Source of the DNA: Candidatus Zixiibacteriota bacterium | Lineage (GTDB): Bacteria; Zixibacteria; MSB-5A5; GN15; PGXB01 | Direction: 5' to 3' | Assembly: GCA_024230695.1 (NCBI GenBank) | Contig: JAAERC010000977.1 | Coordinates: 1-19,377, forward strand | DNA length: 19,377 nucleotides | Part shown: positions 16,063 to 19,377 of the stretch, in pieces | Layout of the letters: every line of letters begins with the position of its first letter | Numbering within the stretch: position 1 is the first letter of the stretch | Position numbers and translations under genes: made by a program | The notes under the pieces: generated by a model | Seen by the model: only the letters and a program-made list of their open reading frames with translations | Told to the model about the DNA's origin: nothing | Database searches by the model: none

Positions 16063-17415
16063 ATGGCAAAAGAACTTTCAAATTTAAAACATACAATAGT
16101 AAATCTAAAAAATGGCGGAGAAGTAATAATTCTTGATACCGGATCAGTCATTGATGCCGAATCGGAAGCTATGTTACAGGCCTTACATTCGCGTTCCACA
16201 GGCGGACTAAGAAACCACCTGGAAATTTTGGCGGAAAAAGGCGCCGACAATTTTATGGAAAAATTCTATGTCGGCTACGGGCATCATTCAATTGGCGATT
16301 GTGGCGACACGACCATATTTATTGAAAGTGTCTCGATGCCGGCGGTAAAAGCGGTGCAAGATAATCCTCTTTATAGAGGTCAGGAATCTTCAACAAGATA
16401 TTTAGATTTTTCAGAGCAACCATTTATTGATCCAACACAGACTGACAATGGCAACAAATTATTAGAAAAACAGCGACAATTTTATATTGATGCTCAAGAG
16501 CCGACCAGAGAACATTTGAAAGAACTTCATCCCATAAAAGAGGGCGAAAAAAAATCTATCTATAATAAGGCGATAGATGCCAGGACTTTTGATATTACCA
16601 GATCTCTTCTCCCGGCGGGAGCATCGACTAATTTTGCCTGGCACACCGATCTCAGACAAGCGGCCGATAAAATTCTGTTTCTGAAACATCATCCTTTGGC
16701 AGAAGTCAGAGAGATGGCCTTAGGGATAAAAGAAGCGCTTCAAAAACACCACCCTCATTCTTTTGGACATGATATCCCCGACGATACAGAAACTTATCAG
16801 GATTTAATTGCGGAAAATTATTATTACCACGATCCGGAATGTCCCAATGAGCCAATTATTGATTTTAATAATATAGATCTTAAAGAGTTGAAAAAATATA
16901 ATGAGCTTTTCAGTAAAAGACCTCCCAAAACCGGTCTTCCCAAATTTGTCGGGCAAATAGGTAATCTTGATATTAGGTATCAGATAGATTTTGGTTCCTT
17001 CAGAGATATTCAAAGACACCGGGCAATTACTCAAAGGATGCCGCTTTTGACCACTGACTTAGGATTTAATCAGTGGTATACTGATAATCTGCCGGAAAAA
17101 GTTAGAGAAAAACTGCCGGAACATCTAAAAATGATAAAAAAGACGATAGGCGAAATGAAAATTTCCAGAGAACTCCAGCAGTATTTTATACCAATAGGCT
17201 TTAATACCTCTAATAGATTTACCGGGGATTTACCGGCTTCAGTATATATGGTGGAAATACGAAACTCCAGATTTGTTCATCCGACTTTACAAAAAGTGGC
17301 TCAGAATATTGGAGAACAAATTACCGCCAAGTTAGGAATAAGATTAAATCTGGATCCGGAACCAAACCGGTTCGATATAAAAAGAGGCGAACAAGATATT
17401 ATCGTTAAAAAGTGA
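16063..17415 (+). CDS. thyX: FAD-dependent thymidylate synthase, tandem-domain ThyX type
   Basis: 450 residues from ATG 16063; a TTG 9 bases upstream is in frame, but AGGAA is too close to serve it. It methylates dUMP to dTMP using methylene-tetrahydrofolate and FAD. Ordinary ThyX subunits are roughly 220-250 residues, so this one has two ThyX-like halves. Domain 1 (about 60-230) has GYGHHS (71-76), the motif half E-S-S-T-R-Y (Glu108, Ser110, Arg112), and the LPAGAST...LR...EVREMA core. Domain 2 (about 300-425) has the other motif half RHR (318-320) and the core IPIGFNTSNR...VEIRNSR. Neither half alone has the full RHRxxSxNxxSxRY signature. It is the only thymidylate synthase in the window. 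It appears to be a single-gene unit ending in a strong terminator. The family is clear; activity is inferred. Confidence 0.9.
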   Translation: MAKELSNLKHTIVNLKNGGEVIILDTGSVIDAESEAMLQALHSRSTGGLRNHLEILAEKGADNFMEKFYVGYGHHSIGDCGDTTIFIESVSMPAVKAVQDNPLYRGQESSTRYLDFSEQPFIDPTQTDNGNKLLEKQRQFYIDAQEPTREHLKELHPIKEGEKKSIYNKAIDARTFDITRSLLPAGASTNFAWHTDLRQAADKILFLKHHPLAEVREMALGIKEALQKHHPHSFGHDIPDDTETYQDLIAENYYYHDPECPNEPIIDFNNIDLKELKKYNELFSKRPPKTGLPKFVGQIGNLDIRYQIDFGSFRDIQRHRAITQRMPLLTTDLGFNQWYTDNLPEKVREKLPEHLKMIKKTIGEMKISRELQQYFIPIGFNTSNRFTGDLPASVYMVEIRNSRFVHPTLQKVAQNIGEQITAKLGIRLNLDPEPNRFDIKRGEQDIIVKK

Positions 17416-17452
17416 TACTAAAGCAGATTTTCAAAGGAAAAGTGTATTTAAA

Positions 17453-17482
17453 AAAGGCGGCTGGAATATTCCAGCCGCCTTT
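17453..17482. terminator. Bidirectional terminator between thyX and the minus-strand operon
   Basis: A perfect 30-base palindrome with 15-base arms centred on AATATT. T-rich tails follow on both sides, and the longer run (TTTTTTAAA) is on the minus strand. It ends thyX and also the convergent operon. Confidence 0.93.
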
Positions 17483-17501
17483 AGTTATAATCCCGGTGTA
17501 T

Positions 17502-17693
17502 TTATTTTTTATTATAAAATAATCTTGCAAACACGATCTCAGCCGGACAAAATTTAGTAAACGACGACTGCACCAAATTCAGACCAACAAAAGCAGTTAA
17601 TAAAAACCAATATGATGAAACCAAATACCCCATTGATACTGATAGCAATATCAATGTTCCTGCCATTAATCTGATACTATTTTCTAAGGTCAT
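17502..17693 (-). CDS. YgaP-like (DUF2892) small membrane protein
   Basis: 63 residues. Two hydrophobic helices (about 8-24 and 28-44) are separated by a short turn (SSY). The family pattern R(L)MAGTLILLS...W.LLTAFVGLNLVQSSFTKFCP is present, including the conserved Cys49-Pro50. DUF2892 domains occur alone or fused to rhodanese domains, as in E. coli YgaP. Their exact role is unclear. AAAGGAG lies 8 bases before the ATG. The gene begins 11 bases after the beta-barrel stop codon, so it is the last gene of the minus-strand operon and ends just before the bidirectional terminator. A link to envelope lipid or sulfur handling is only suggested by position. Confidence 0.85.
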   Translation of the reverse strand: MTLENSIRLMAGTLILLSVSMGYLVSSYWFLLTAFVGLNLVQSSFTKFCPAEIVFARLFYNKK

Positions 17694-17704
17694 AACTTTC
17701 TCCT

Positions 17705-18973
17705 TTAATATCCATACGTAACTTTTAGATAAATATTGTCATTCTTTTGAAAAGTCCCAAATGATGTATATTCCATCTTGCCATCAAAAATGTTCGCGCC
17801 AAGTGATAAAGTAACCGCGTCGGAATATTTATAATTGGTCAAAAACCGCCCATAAAAATCTTCCTCGTTTGGTGAATAGAACACAAATGCAGAAAGTGAT
17901 AAAGTTTCCATCATAAATAGTTGCGTAATACGCGTTGTCAACAGGTGATAAGTTTCATCGCTTTCGACCATTCCGACCGGAAGAGTCGCAACATATTTAT
18001 CAAAATCGACCATCTTCTCATTTTGATATTGAATATTAGCGGTCAGGTTTGATCCGATCTGCCGTTCAAAACCAACTAAAGCGCTTATTTTTGAATTTGG
18101 GATCATCGGATTATTTCCGTCAACATCATCTCGTGAGTCAAAGAATCCGCCCTCGATCCACGCTATCCCGCCAAAAACCGGCATTCTAACCGATGCACCA
18201 TAGACATTTAATCTTGGATAGTAACCTGTCATAGTAGTCATATCGAATCCGACTGGATTCTTATAGAACCCGCGGTATCCGTATAGAGCAACATCGGCAT
18301 TTCCGAAATATCTGCTGAATCGTCCGGCCAGTTCACCATTTTTATAATTTGATTCAGGAAGATTTTCCTCAAAAAGATAATCAGGTGCTCCAACAATCTC
18401 GCCACCGCTTGGCGTCATCGGATTAAAGTAGCTCAGTCGTTCACCGGTTGGTGTACGATTGGGAGTAAAACGAGGTGAATAAACAATAGAAATATCTCCG
18501 GCACTGGTGTACATCGACATTCTTAAGGCATTCTGAGGCGCTTTTAGATATTGATCGTCCCGTCCGGTGAAAAAGGATAAATAATCTTTGGCAAAGACAT
18601 CATTGATAAAAATCAGATCACCTGTACCCCAAGTGACGATCTGTCGGCCGATTTTAAAATCAAGAAAAGAACCAATTCTGAATTTGGCAAATCCCTCACG
18701 TAATTCTATATCTGTACTCGGCTGATAGTAATCATCATAGACAAAATCGATTCGTCCGAAGAACTCGGCGTTATCCGAAAAAGATTCCATTCTCAGCTGT
18801 AATCTTGTTTCCGAAGCGGTCAGGTCAGATGGTGTCGGATTCTCGTTATCAATTCCGCCGCCGTATAGTCCCTGCAGAAAACCGGTGAAGTAGGTTTCTG
18901 AACTAAACCCGGTTGTCGGGACCGAGAGCATTATCATTAATACTAATATATATATTAATTTTTCTGTAAACAT
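17705..18973 (-). CDS. Outer-membrane beta-barrel protein (DUF1302-like)
   Basis: 422 residues. The signal peptide is 1-24 (TGFS before Ser25). The mature part is made of alternating amphipathic strands (RLQLRMESF, EFFGRIDFVYDDYY, FAKFRIGSFLDFKIGRQ, ISALVGFERQIG, LTANIQYQ), and the last residue is an aromatic Tyr, as in BAM-assembled barrels. GRQIVTWGTGDLIF (109-122), with the WGTGD turn, resembles DUF1302-type barrels that sit in operons with RND/MMPL pumps and LolA-like partners. It therefore probably forms the outer-membrane end of a lipid or hydrophobic-compound export path. AGGAGAGG lies 6 bases before the ATG. It follows the LolA-like gene by 18 bases and is followed by the DUF2892 gene after 11 bases. 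The barrel call is firm and the family name is tentative. Confidence 0.85.
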   Translation of the reverse strand: MFTEKLIYILVLMIMLSVPTTGFSSETYFTGFLQGLYGGGIDNENPTPSDLTASETRLQLRMESFSDNAEFFGRIDFVYDDYYQPSTDIELREGFAKFRIGSFLDFKIGRQIVTWGTGDLIFINDVFAKDYLSFFTGRDDQYLKAPQNALRMSMYTSAGDISIVYSPRFTPNRTPTGERLSYFNPMTPSGGEIVGAPDYLFEENLPESNYKNGELAGRFSRYFGNADVALYGYRGFYKNPVGFDMTTMTGYYPRLNVYGASVRMPVFGGIAWIEGGFFDSRDDVDGNNPMIPNSKISALVGFERQIGSNLTANIQYQNEKMVDFDKYVATLPVGMVESDETYHLLTTRITQLFMMETLSLSAFVFYSPNEEDFYGRFLTNYKYSDAVTLSLGANIFDGKMEYTSFGTFQKNDNIYLKVTYGY

Positions 18974-18991
18974 TATAGTCCTCTCCTTATC

Positions 18992-19377
18992 CTATTTGAT
19001 GAATTTCCGAGGCGGGTTTTTGAGGTATCTTTCGGAAAAAATATTTTCCTCAGCTCCGATGTTATATTGAATGGATCCAAACTCGACTGTGGTGTACTGT
19101 TTTTTCTTGATATTTTCCATTTTTCTGAGAGTCGGAGTGATGATACCATCAATAGTTTCGATTTTCTCAGCAGTAAAGACCCGAGCCAATTCATCTTTTT
19201 TGTTATAATACTCTTCTTTGAGCGGAAGATAATGTCCCTTATCTATATAAGATACTTTTCTGGAAAAGCCTTTGTATTTTTTGATAGGGGTTGATTCGAT
19301 AACATAAACATCGTTATCACCAAGCTTATCTTCTTTTACAATAGTATGATTATCTTCGGACCAATGACGGCCGGAAA
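18992..19377 (-). CDS. LolA-like outer-membrane lipoprotein-sorting family protein (C-terminal part)
   Basis: The last 127 codons are visible; the gene continues past the right edge. The sequence starts in mid-domain (GRHWSEDNHTIVKEDKLGDNDVYVIES) and goes through beta-strands typical of the LolA/LppX-type half-barrel: VSYIDKGHYLPLKEEYYNKKDEL, RVFTAEKIETIDGIITPTLRKME, and a final SERYLKNPPRKFI. This C-terminal F..RYL..PP ending is common in the periplasmic partners of MMPL-type RND transporters, which carry lipids to the outer membrane. A transporter gene would be expected upstream, beyond 19377. The downstream barrel fits the same pathway. The missing N-terminus prevents a check for a signal peptide or lipobox. 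Confidence 0.8.
   Translation of the reverse strand, partial: SGRHWSEDNHTIVKEDKLGDNDVYVIESTPIKKYKGFSRKVSYIDKGHYLPLKEEYYNKKDELARVFTAEKIETIDGIITPTLRKMENIKKKQYTTVEFGSIQYNIGAEENIFSERYLKNPPRKFIK

Overview
The window looks like chromosomal DNA from an uncultured-type Gram-negative bacterium of the FCB superphylum, with Zixibacteria as the best guess. The reasons are outer-membrane parts (lipoproteins, a beta-barrel, a LolA-like periplasmic protein), a FAD-dependent thymidylate synthase instead of ThyA, moderately AT-rich DNA, and a huge secreted beta-helix protein ending in a dockerin-like tail of the NILDIVYLINFKYKEGP type. The phylum is inferred from these traits and is not proven by a marker gene.

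Layout. (1) 1-557, minus: N-terminal part of an M16 zinc-peptidase lipoprotein. (2) 744-4606, plus: an unknown membrane-anchored protein, then secD and secF (accessory Sec translocase), a terminator-like hairpin, and a CYTH-domain protein. (3) 4702-6669, plus: a secreted DUF4846-like protein and an unrecognised lipoprotein, each followed by a hairpin terminator. (4) 6805-6892: tRNA-Ser(UGA). (5) 6893-15653: about 1.2 kb without a convincing gene, then one 7.4-kb gene for a 2462-residue secreted right-handed beta-helix protein built from duplicated modules, with a C-terminal dockerin pair. (6) 15654-16062: a 19-bp copy of the tRNA-Ser 3' end, a hairpin, and no clear gene. (7) 16063-17415, plus: a double-domain ThyX. 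(8) 17502-19377, minus: an envelope operon of a LolA-like protein (partial), an outer-membrane beta-barrel, and a small YgaP-like (DUF2892) membrane protein.

Main observation. The last 19 bases of tRNA-Ser recur exactly at 15654-15672, where no tRNA body surrounds them. This is the usual footprint of an integrative element inserted into a tRNA 3' end. It would make the 8.8 kb between the copies an acquired island whose only clear cargo is the giant dockerin-bearing beta-helix protein. No integrase is recognisable inside it, so the element would be decayed, a cargo-only remnant, or mobilised from elsewhere.

The other notable points are as follows. The giant protein contains a roughly 817-residue super-duplication. 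Its dockerin repeats are identical in protein but differ in half of their codons, which indicates selection on the protein. The ThyX has two domains that each keep a different half of the classical active-site signature.
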